Shown piece by piece: positions 57,029 through 64,000 of a stretch of 64,000 bases of DNA; position 1 is the first letter of the stretch, and each line of letters starts with the position of its first letter. The stretch comes from JANXQG01 sp963719885 (GTDB taxonomy: Bacteria > Planctomycetota > Planctomycetia > Pirellulales > Thermoguttaceae). The notes under the pieces are model-generated. The model saw only the letters and a list, made by a program, of their open reading frames with translations, had not been told where the DNA came from and did not search any database. Position numbers and translations under genes: made by a program. The DNA lies in NCBI GenBank assembly GCA_963719885.1, contig CAVRDP010000012.1:442096-506095 (forward strand), given 5' to 3'.

Positions 57029-57062
57029 TGGAGGATATCGGGATCGAACCGACGACCTTGCC
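57029..57062 (-). tRNA. tRNA 3'-end remnant
   Basis: The minus strand reads gtcggttcgatcccgat (a five-pair T-stem with TTCGATC loop) followed by atcctcc and a. This is the T-arm, acceptor 3' strand and discriminator base. The D-arm, anticodon arm and 5' acceptor strand are missing. It looks like an attachment-site remnant of an integrated element, not a working tRNA. Confidence 0.65.
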
Positions 57063-57065
57063 TAG

Positions 57066-57254
57066 GCGGCCGTTGCGGACCAACTCGGCGGCCGCATGAT
57101 CGACTTCAACGCCATGAAGGTCCTTTGCACCTATCACCCCGCCTACGTGCTGCGCAATCCCCCGGCCAAGCGGCAGGTGTGGGACGATATTCAAATCCTT
57201 ATGGCCGAGATGGGGCTAGGAAGCGGGGAGCAGGGAGCGGGGAGAAGGGAGTAG
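57066..57254 (+). pseudogene. Uracil-DNA glycosylase C-terminal fragment
   Basis: The frame VADQLGGRMIDFNAMKVLCT then YHPAYVLRNPPAKRQVWDD is the C-terminal end of a family 4 uracil-DNA glycosylase, with the conserved HPA motif and LRNP. A stop (57063-57065) precedes it at the tRNA fragment, so the N-terminal two thirds are gone. The last residues (GSGEQGAGRRE) come from a repeat. Confidence 0.75.
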
Positions 57255-57301
57255 GAAATGCTTTCAAGCCATGAATTTTGGAATGGCTCCCTGCTCCCCG
57301 C
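57223..57301. repeat. 16-bp perfect inverted repeat
   Basis: gcggggagcagggagc at 57223-57238 and its complement at 57286-57301, separated by 47 bases, between the glycosylase remnant and the archease gene. Confidence 0.65.
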
Positions 57302-57329
57302 TCCTTGCTTCGTTGCCCGCCAGACAACC

Positions 57330-57740
57330 ATGTTCGAAACCTTCGACCACACGGCCGACGTTGGACTGCGGATTCGTGCCGCGGACCTCGACACGCTTTT
57401 TGCCGATGCGGCGCGGGCCATGTTCTCGGTCATGGCCGGCGAACTGGATGCCGTGCGGCCGATGGAAGAAGTTCGCATCTCGCTCGAAGCGGATGATCTC
57501 GACGTACTTTTGCGCAACTGGCTCGGCGAACTGCTCTACACGTTTCACGTCCGCAAGCTGGTGTTCTCGGATTTCACCGTTTCCGTATCCGAACGCGGGC
57601 TGCAAGGCACCGCCCGCGGCGAACCGATGGACGCGGCCCGGCACGAACTCGACGTAGAGATCAAGGCCGTCACCTGGCACGGCCTGAAAGTCGAGCGAAC
57701 GAGCGACGGCTGGTTGGCCGAAGTGATCGTGGATATCTGA
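57330..57740 (+). CDS. Archease
   Basis: A protein of 136 residues, the usual length. MFETFDHTADVGLRIRAADL is the hallmark start; DTLFADAARAMFSVM and WHGLKVERTSDGWLAEVIVD follow. Archease activates the RNA ligase RtcB by promoting guanylylation of its His; rtcB is not in this window. An upstream in-frame start lies in the repeat and is rejected. Confidence 0.9.
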   Translation: MFETFDHTADVGLRIRAADLDTLFADAARAMFSVMAGELDAVRPMEEVRISLEADDLDVLLRNWLGELLYTFHVRKLVFSDFTVSVSERGLQGTARGEPMDAARHELDVEIKAVTWHGLKVERTSDGWLAEVIVDI

Positions 57741-57745
57741 GAAAC

Positions 57746-57846
57746 GTAGGGTGGGCCGACGGGCACCGTGCGCAGCATGGTCGGCGAGTCCCACCAAGAT
57801 TTGACGTGATTCCATGGTGGGACTCGTTTCACTCGGCCCACCCTAC
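57746..57846. repeat. REP-like hairpin, gtagggtgggcc family
   Basis: 101 bp with GTAGGGTGGGCC and GGCCCACCCTAC at the ends and complementary inner arms; relative of 9672-9767. It separates archease and the convergent fusion gene. Confidence 0.8.
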
Positions 57847-57850
57847 CATA

Positions 57851-59042
57851 CTACCATTCTTCTTCTTTTCGCAGGGCTGTTGACGACACATCTTCCCGGA
57901 ACTTCTCCGACGGAATCTCGCGGCACGCGCGGCGCAGCACGTCGGGAAGATCGAGATCGGAAAGCCGGATGAAGCTCGACCCCAAGGCTCGGCAGAAGAC
58001 CAGGAAACGGCAACCCCGGGCGACAATTCGCTCGATCGACTGCAGCATGCCATCGCGATCGTTGCCATAGAAACGCGGATCGGCAATGCGGCGCAAAGTA
58101 TCGACGCCCACGATGAACGTCGCCCCGGGAAACAGCCGCGACTTGGCGTCGAACGTGGCCGCACGGGTCAGCCAGACGGCCTGTTCCGGTGGGAACTGCA
58201 TCAAGCGGTGATCGATCTCCAAATAGTCCAAGGCCGGCTTCTCGACGTTCAGGACCGAAATCTCCATGACCGCCGGCAGGCCGAGCATCTCATGGGCAAT
58301 TTCCGCCATACGTCGATGCCCGGCGTGCAATGGATTAAAGGCCCCGGAGAGAATCACCCCCGGCGCGAGCGGATTGTTCCCCTCGCCCGCAACCACGACC
58401 ACGGGTACATGGTGCCCGACATGGTGCCCGGAGAGAGGGGCGGGGGGTAAGGGTTTAATAGCCTCGACGCGGCCCAGGAATAGATCCCGCCACGGCGGCG
58501 GCGCGACAACCTGTTGAACTTCGACCCGTTCCTGCTCCAAGAGCGGCAGGTCTAGTCGTTGGTCAACGCCGCAGGCCTCGGCTACGGCGTTGAGAACCAT
58601 ACGGCTGACGATGTGTTCCTCTTCCTGGCGACTGCGGGCGTCTTTCTCCAACCCCAACGACCACTGCCGCGTCTGATCAGCGGTCTGCACGGCGAGGTGG
58701 GCACGGTGTGGCCCTCGTTTCGGCCGATCGGTCGCCAGTCCGGCCGTACAGGACACACCGGCAGCCTGTTGTTCCACGGCCCCATAGCGCATCGCGCAGG
58801 CCGAAGGCAACGACCGCCATGGCTCGGGCGGTCCGGGCCGAGCAGAACTGTTCCGGCCGGCTGCCGAGCCATGCGGTGAGCGCTCCCTCGGAATAGGGCA
58901 CGGTGGCTTCCAGCAGAGTCCTGGAACCGCCCGGCAATTCCAGCAGTTCGGCCACGGCCCGGCTCCCGCCGTTGAGCACGAGGACGACTTGCCCTGGGGC
59001 ATCGTGGATTTGGCGGACAAGTTCTTCAGGCAGGAGGCTCAT
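57851..59042 (-). CDS. CinA-like / nucleotidyltransferase fusion, frameshifted
   Basis: Starts at 59042 (MSLLPEELVRQIHDAPGQVV), then a CinA C-terminal-like domain: VLNGGSRAVAELLELPGGS and, after a lost base at about 58780, AAGVSCTAGLATDRPKRG. The C-terminal half is a nucleotidyltransferase-like domain with the HxGH motif in SGAFNPLHAGHRRMAEIAHE and GATFIVGVDTLRRIADPRFY. It may act on nicotinamide nucleotides or related substrates. The linker (SGHHVGHHVPVVVVAGEG) is partly a diverged copy of the 23-bp repeat. A single-domain alternative is not favoured. Confidence 0.75.
58397..58419. repeat. Diverged copy of the 23-bp intragenic repeat
   Basis: Matches catgagtacatg as cacgggtacatg and continues ggtgcccg. 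A second ggtgcccg follows 12 bases on. It encodes part of the linker of the fusion gene on the opposite strand. Confidence 0.6.
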
Positions 59043-59107
59043 GTTGGGAAAGCTGGTGGGACTAGGGGCAAATTGTGTGCGGACCGTCACGGTCGACGGA
59101 AATAGTA

Positions 59108-59113
59108 TATAAT
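59108..59113 (+). promoter_or_regulatory. -10 element next to the hypA start
   Basis: TATAAT ends five bases before the ATG of hypA. A start of transcription at the usual distance would fall on the ATG, implying a leaderless message. No clear -35 is seen. Confidence 0.4.
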
Positions 59114-59118
59114 AACTT

Positions 59119-59481
59119 ATGCATGAACTGGCCATTACGGAAGCACTGATCGAACAGGTCGGCGCGGAACTCGACCGCGCCGGGCGGGGCACCCGCTTGC
59201 GGGTCGGGGTCGTGAAGCGGCTGGAACTGGCCGTGGGACGGCTTTCCGGGGTGCATTGCGATTCGTTGCGATTCGCCTTTGAATTGCTCTCGCGCGGCAC
59301 GCCCGCCGAAGGGGCCGAACTGACCATACGCGAGCCGGCCGCGATTTCTCGCTGCCGCCACTGTGGGGCCTCGACGGAGATCGCGGAAATGGTGATCGAC
59401 TGTCCCCAATGCGGTAGTCCGGAGATTGTGATTGAAGAAGGCCGGGAACTGCTGCTGGAAAGCATTGAGATCGAAGATTAG
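59119..59481 (+). CDS. hypA: Hydrogenase nickel chaperone HypA
   Basis: A protein of 120 residues. MHELAITEALIEQVGAEL carries the N-terminal Met-His-Glu nickel site; the zinc pairs are CRHCGA and CPQCGS. Inserts nickel during [NiFe]-hydrogenase (or urease) maturation. The stretch AGRGTRLRVGVVKRLEL is longer than usual and corresponds to a repeat at 59186-59206 shared with the alpha-E gene. Six bases precede hypB. Confidence 0.92.
   Translation: MHELAITEALIEQVGAELDRAGRGTRLRVGVVKRLELAVGRLSGVHCDSLRFAFELLSRGTPAEGAELTIREPAAISRCRHCGASTEIAEMVIDCPQCGSPEIVIEEGRELLLESIEIED
59186..59206 (+). repeat. 21-bp intragenic palindromic repeat, copy 2
   Basis: Identical over 21 bases to 4848-4868, here in hypA and read RGTRLRV. 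Confidence 0.7.
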
Positions 59482-59486
59482 TTGCC

Positions 59487-60170
59487 ATGAAACTCGTCGC
59501 TGCCAAGAGCATTCTCAAAGCCAACGATCAACTCGCGGCGGAAAACCGCCGGCGATTCGATGCCGCGGGCGTTTTCTGCGTCAATGTTGTCGGCTCGCCC
59601 GGCTGCGGTAAGACCACACTGCTGGAAGCCCTCTTCCATCATCTGCGCGGTTGCCTCCGCCCGGCGGTCATCGAGGGCGACATCGCGGGCTCGATCGATG
59701 CCGAGCGGATGGAGGCCCTTGGCGTGCCCGTCGTGCAGATCAACACCGAAGGGGCCTGCCATCTCGATGCCAACATGACTGCGTCGGCCGTCACGCAACT
59801 CAATTTGACCAATGTCGATCTGTTGATGGTCGAGAACGTGGGCAACCTGGTCTGCACGGCCGGATTCGACCTGGGCGAGCATCTGCGGATCGTCGTGTTG
59901 AGCACTTCCGAAGGGGACGACAAGGCCGTGAAATATCCGGCCATTTTCCAGGGCTCCGACGCCTTGGTGATCAGCAAGACCGACATGCTGCCCTACACGA
60001 ATTTCAGCATCCCGCGGATCACGGCCGACATGAAGCGACTGGTGCCGGACGCCCCGGTCTTTCAAGTCGCGGCGTTGAAACGAGAAGGCACTGGGAGACT
60101 GGCGGACTGGATCGCGCAGAAGAAAACAGAAATCTCAAATCCCAAATCTCAAATCTCAAACAAATCTTAA
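59487..60170 (+). CDS. hypB: Hydrogenase nickel GTPase HypB
   Basis: A protein of 227 residues. Walker A VVGSPGCGKTTLLEAL, Walker B region LLMVENVGNLVC, SKTD-type guanine motif in VISKTDMLPY; ANMTASAV is also typical. It provides GTP-driven nickel delivery with HypA. It lacks the His-rich N-terminus of nickel-storing types. The C-terminal tail (ISNPKSQISN) comes from an AT-rich repeat that supplies the stop, so the native end is probably near IAQKK. Immediately downstream of hypA, same operon. Confidence 0.92.
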   Translation: MKLVAAKSILKANDQLAAENRRRFDAAGVFCVNVVGSPGCGKTTLLEALFHHLRGCLRPAVIEGDIAGSIDAERMEALGVPVVQINTEGACHLDANMTASAVTQLNLTNVDLLMVENVGNLVCTAGFDLGEHLRIVVLSTSEGDDKAVKYPAIFQGSDALVISKTDMLPYTNFSIPRITADMKRLVPDAPVFQVAALKREGTGRLADWIAQKKTEISNPKSQISNKS

Positions 60171-60290
60171 ATATGAAAACTCAAAATTCCAAAACTTCGG
60201 TATAACGCTCGTTTTGGTCATTTGAGTTTTTAACGTTGGAATTTGTTTGGAACTTGACATTTGGGATTTTGGAGTCCTCTTAGTCTTTCC
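60121..60290. repeat. AT-rich inverted repeat region
   Basis: Repeats of aaatctcaaatccc and complements (tttgagttttt, tttgggattttgg) that can fold on each other. It overlaps the hypB tail. The rest of the gap to 60441 holds the left border of the ISKra4 element, without obvious terminal repeats. Confidence 0.5.
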
Positions 60291-60441
60291 CCGGCAGTGA
60301 CTCGCCTTCCTCTAGCGCTAAGAGCATTGTAGGACAAGGACTTACGGCGGGGGAGGAGGGCTTGATAGCAGAAGAAAAAGACCTCATGCTAACAGGTGAG
60401 TAATTCATGTTTCCACAAATTCTGCTAGCAGAGGTCCAACT

Positions 60442-62023
60442 ATGATTTCAACAAAAGAACTGGATATTTTCAAGGCCCAAGAACAATTTGAGCGGATGCA
60501 CGAGTTTTTGAAGCAAGCGCTGAGCGAAGGGCGACGCCTCGACGAAGTGGAACGCGGGATGTTTCCGCGAGCTATGACCATGTGCCTGGAGTTTTTACGG
60601 TCCTTCGTGGAGGCCCATGGGGATGGGGATCGGGGAGAGACCGTAGAACGGGAAGGGGAGACGTTGGCGCGCCTGCCCGAGCCGCATGAGAAGCGGTACT
60701 TGTCGATTTTCGGGGAATTGCTGATCGGCCGCCGAGTCTACGGGACTCGGGAAGGCCAAGCGATTGGATGGTCGCCCCTGGACGCGACCTTGGGATTGCC
60801 CGCTGGAGAGAATTCCTATGTTCTGGAGGACTGGTTGCAGCGGTTGTGCATCCAGGACGCCTTTGGGGGATCGGTGGAGTCGCTCCGTGCCTGGTTGGGG
60901 ACCACGGTGAGTGTTCGCACGGCGGAGCACATGAGTCGCGAGATGTCGCAGTACGTGGACGACTTTCGCGGCGAAGCGGTTCCTCCTGCCGAAGAAGAGG
61001 AGGAACTGCTGGTGATAACGGCCGATGGCAAGGGTGTGCCCATGCGGCGGACGTTGGCGGCGCGGTTGCGAGCAGAGTCTGAAGCTGGGGTGGGAGAAAA
61101 GGGAGGAAATGCCGCAGGCGCGGAAACGGCAGGAATCACGGCTGTCGAGGAAGAGGCGCCTTCTTCGCCTCCGGTCGAGCGTTTGGCGGGGCAAGAGAAA
61201 AGCAGCGGGGAGCGCCCCGGGAAAAAACAGATGGCGTATGTGGGATCGGTTTACACCCAAGCCCGCTTCCCTCGTACTGCCGAAGACGTGATCGACGAGG
61301 TGCGTCGGCGAAAGCGTGCCCGGGAGCGGCCCGAACCGCAACACAAGCATGTGTGGGCAGAGATGACCCGGTTTAAGGAAGGGGAGGTGTTGGCCGCCGC
61401 ACCGATGTTGTTCTTCGAGATTCTTATGGAGTGTTGTCGGCGGGACCCGGCAAACAAGAAGCCGTGCATCTGTGTCATGGATGGGGAACGCCAGTTGTGG
61501 AAGTTGGCGGCAGAATGGTTTCCCGAGGCCATATGGATTCTGGACCTGTTCCACGCGTTGAAACGGCTCTGGGAGGTGGCCCATTGCCTGTATGCGGAGG
61601 AGAGTGCGGAGGCGGGAGAATTCGTGACGCATCATCTGCGCATGCTGCTGCAAGGCAAGGTCGGTTACGTGCTGCGCAACCTCCGTCCCTTGGTGAAGGC
61701 CTACAAGCTGAAGGGGGCGAACAAGACCACCGTGGAGTCCGCGATTACGTACTATGAAAACAACCAGGAACACATGCGCGATGACGAATACTTGGCGGCA
61801 GGCTACCCGATTGCCAGTGGCGTGGCGGAAGGCGCCTGCAAGCACCTGGTGAAGGACCGCATGGAGCGCCGGGATGCGTTGGGAGTTGGAAGGGGCTCAA
61901 GCAATCCTCTCGCTGCGAGCCATCTACCTCAACGACCTCTGGGATCAGTTCATCACCTACCGTGTTACGACAGAACAGTCGCGTCTATATGGCAAAGATG
62001 CACAGCATGCTACGGCTGCATAA
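60442..62023 (+). CDS. ISKra4-family transposase, frameshifted
   Basis: About 526 residues. LSIFGELLIGRRVYGTREGQ, the first Asp region LLVITADGKGVPMRR, the CVMDGERQLWKLAAEWFPEA block, LDLFHALKRLWEVAHCLY and the C-terminal YLAAGYPIASGVAEGACKHL are characteristic of ISKra4 DDE transposases. After KDRMERRD the frame is wrong; one base missing at about 61870 gives GMRWELEGAQAILSLRAIYL and a TAA at 62021-62023. It has landed in, or close to, a cysH gene. Confidence 0.88.
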
Positions 62024-62561
62024 AGCGGCCTGCGAGTTGCTGCCCTTTCCCCGTATGTAGCCCGCACTCGGTTTTCATCGAGCCGCTCCACCGCCCGACG
62101 CGTTCGTCCTCGCCGGGTTGTACGGCACGGGTGCAAGGCTGGCAGCCGATGCTGGGATAGTTCTGATCGTGGAGAGGATTGTACGGGACCTGCTCGTCAA
62201 GGATTCGCTTCCAAACGTCCTTTTTCGTCCAGCCGGCCAGGGGGCTGACCTTCACGAGGCCGAATTTCTTGTCCCACTTCACGATCGGAGTGTCGGCCCG
62301 GGTGGGCCCCTGGTTGCGGCGAATGCCCGTCGCCCAGGCGTCATAATTCACGGCCACGCGGTGCAATACGGCGATCTTCCGATCGTGGCAGCAACGATCC
62401 GAATCGTGAACATAGACCGGCCCGCGAACCGAAGCCCGCGTTTCGAGCCGCGACCGCGCTGGCCGCGGGGTTCGCCCTGTTCGCGGCCACAAACCCTCAT
62501 CAAGGGCCGGCCCGGGGTTCGTTTGGAACTCAAGGTTGCGTTTTACAAAGGCCGAACACAC
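62010..62561 (-). pseudogene. cysH: Phosphoadenylyl/adenylyl-sulfate reductase (CysH) fragment
   Basis: The core is clear: CCHDRKIAVLHRV, YDAWATGIRRNQGPTR, KVSPLAGWTKKDVWKRILDE, YPSIGCQPCTRAVQPGEDER and the catalytic ECGLH. The Cys pairs suggest an iron-sulfur, APS-reducing type. The 3' end is cut at about 62047 by the ISKra4 element, and the N-terminal side (before about 62420) does not read as CysH. It is a remnant. Confidence 0.8.
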
Positions 62562-62601
62562 CTGCCGCTCGTCACACTGACGCGGGTCTCGGCGTGAAGC
62601 A

Positions 62602-62632
62602 GCGCGGCCGACGCTTTTCGCGTCAGCCGCGC
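62602..62632. repeat. GC-rich hairpin
   Basis: gcgcggccgacgc and gcgtcagccgcgc with a short T-rich loop, one mismatch. The gap 62562-62858 contains nothing else I can identify. Confidence 0.5.
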
Positions 62633-62858
62633 TCCTTCCGCGTGCCGGTGTCGCGGCGATATCCTTATCTATGGTAAATTGTCAATGAACGATTTGCCCT
62701 TGCCTCGCCGAGGCGACGAAAGGGCTCAGCCATCTACTTGACCCGCATGCCCATCTTGCCCCTTCCGGGGTATTCTCTTATCCATCCGATCGGTTGTAAA
62801 AGGTCGTTGGACCAACACACGTGGCATGCATATTATTTACCCGAATTGCCCAGCCTTG

Positions 62859-63891
62859 TCAAATTTGGTCGCTGGCACCTTTTCCTCCTCTAACCCCCGT
62901 CTTTCCGCCGAGGTACCGGATCAGGCCCGAACTCTCGATTATCTCCTTTATAGCCTCCTGAACGTAATTCCCAATAGTCTTCCAATCTGCATCTGTCCCT
63001 GCCCCGTGGTAAAGAAGAGCGGCCTTCAGATCACCAAGAATGTGCTTCTCGGCCATCACCATTCCGTAGATCTCCTTCTCGGTTCTGGTTTTGATAGTCT
63101 GACCGTCGTACTCACCTTTTGCTTTCTCGTCGTAGGCCGCCCACCAGGGGCCAGCTTTCTTCCCGTCCATGAACTGGAGCATATCTCCAGGCGGTACCCG
63201 GACAAGTTGTCGCCCTCGCACCATGCCAGCGATGTTTGCTTGGACTGCGTTCTCAAGAGACTTCATGAAGACCGTAAGTATGTCGGCGAGCCAGTCGGCT
63301 GCTTTCGCATCCTTGGCAAAATGATCGCTTGCCAATAACTTATCGAGGATCTTTTGCTGAGTTTCCAGGAAAATCAGGCGAGGGTCATCTTTGTCAATCT
63401 TCTGCAACTCTTGGATAAGCTTTTCGTTCTCCTGAGCAAGTGCTTTGATCCGTTTCTCAGCCGCCTGGTTTGTCCATTCAAGCCCACTCGGGTCCGTCGC
63501 ATTCGTCGGGCTGTTCCCAACGTACCGATACAAGTTCGTGTCGCCCGCCGTGAACCCGATCGGGTCCGGGCTGATCCATCGCCCGACACTTGCATCATAC
63601 CACCGACTGGTATTGTTCTGCAAACCGCTTGCCGTGTCCAGTGGTCGCCCCGTGAAGCCGAACAGGCAATCCAGCCGCAGTGTTGCCGGTAACGGGATTT
63701 ATCTGGCTCAGCACCTGCCCGAAGGCATTGTAAGTTAGGTGGTTGACTACCGCCGTCGTTCCGCTCGTCAGGTTGCATATCGCCATATCACGGACCGTGC
63801 CGACGTTGTCGGTCAGCGGCAGCACAACCGAACCGCAAAACGGGTCAGAACGATTTGTAAAATCGTTCTGACCCCTTTGCCTTCCAACCAA
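62859..63891 (-). CDS. RHS protein C-terminal end, second RHS gene, frameshifted
   Basis: 63595-63891 holds PLTDNVGTVRDMAICNLTSG, typical RHS text. After GNTA one base shift at about 63675 leads to LDCLFGFTGRPLDTASGLQN and the RHS core end SPDPIGFTAGDTNLYRYVGN in the frame 62859-63623. A tail of about 200 residues follows: a coiled-coil-like part (ALAQENEKLIQELQKIDKDD), YDEKAKGEYDGQTIKTRTEK, and LGDLKAALLYHGAGTDADWK near the end. RHS tails are often toxins; this one is not recognised. The start lies outside the window or is broken. Confidence 0.8.
63842..63874. repeat. 33-bp hairpin, ggggtcag family
   Basis: gggtcagaacgattt and its complement around gta, inside the second RHS gene. Shares the ggtcag/ctgacc ends with the 59-bp hairpins but has a different inner sequence. 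Upstream of it (63876-64000) no RHS text is visible. Confidence 0.7.
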
Positions 63892-64000
63892 GACACCCTT
63901 GCATCGCTCGTCCCCGTTGAGCAGAACGGGAAACGAAATGGAGATCGCCCGGCATGCGACATCCCTCTGAATCCGTCGAAGGAAGAGATGCGGGAGCGTT

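Overview
This window is a GC-rich chromosomal segment from a bacterium that is very probably a planctomycete of the Pirellulales type. The signs are PEP-CTERM proteins, a sedolisin with the N-terminal LEPRTLLS-like motif of giant planctomycete exported proteins, dockerin and Calx-beta modules, a Tat-exported Gfo/Idh/MocA protein, a Ser/Thr kinase with a long C-terminal sensor half, DUF4184, and very many short palindromic repeats. No rRNA, complete tRNA or CRISPR array is visible.

Layout. (1) 1-6401, +: a tight cluster of transglutaminase/DUF2126, circularly permuted ATP-grasp fused to alpha-E, and a second transglutaminase, a predicted small-peptide synthesis or processing system. (2) 6473-8182, +: Gfo/Idh/MocA oxidoreductase and a MazG-like pyrophosphohydrolase. 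(3) 8303-11363, -: haem-motif histidine kinase followed by an NtrC-type regulator. (4) 11677-18807: small membrane protein, Ser/Thr kinase with a long C-terminal half, DUF4184 membrane protein, PEP-CTERM protein, hypotheticals. (5) 18836-34488, -: one 15.6-kb gene for a sedolisin with Calx-beta, PPC, dockerin and beta-strand repeat modules, broken by about seven single-base frameshifts. (6) 34559-39349: PEP-CTERM protein, debris of a PA14 gene fused to a transposase remnant, IS1380 remnant, TPR protein. (7) 39664-48548, -: 5'-truncated giant PA14/beta-strand/RHS gene. (8) 48627-57065: mobile and accessory zone with a truncated integrase, an intact REP-associated tyrosine transposase (RAYT) element, an AbiU2-like HEPN gene pair, an FGE-fold PEP-CTERM protein, a run of small secreted or membrane proteins with a duplicated cassette, and a tRNA 3' fragment. 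(9) 57066-60170: uracil-DNA glycosylase fragment, archease, CinA-like/nucleotidyltransferase fusion, hypA, hypB. (10) 60442-64000: ISKra4 transposase, truncated cysH, C-terminal end of a second RHS gene.

Two themes cut across the window. First, short palindromic repeats of at least ten kinds sit between genes and also inside coding sequences. One 23-bp repeat is read in the same frame (DHEYMVPA) in three genes of the first cluster. Another family (ggggtcag...ctgacccc) matches the ends of the RAYT element and recurs as two 59-bp near-perfect hairpins. Second, about 25 genes or gene segments show single-base frameshifts in otherwise well-conserved proteins, which suggests either an indel-prone assembly or real decay; raw reads would decide.

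All family assignments come from reading motifs by eye; no database search was run.
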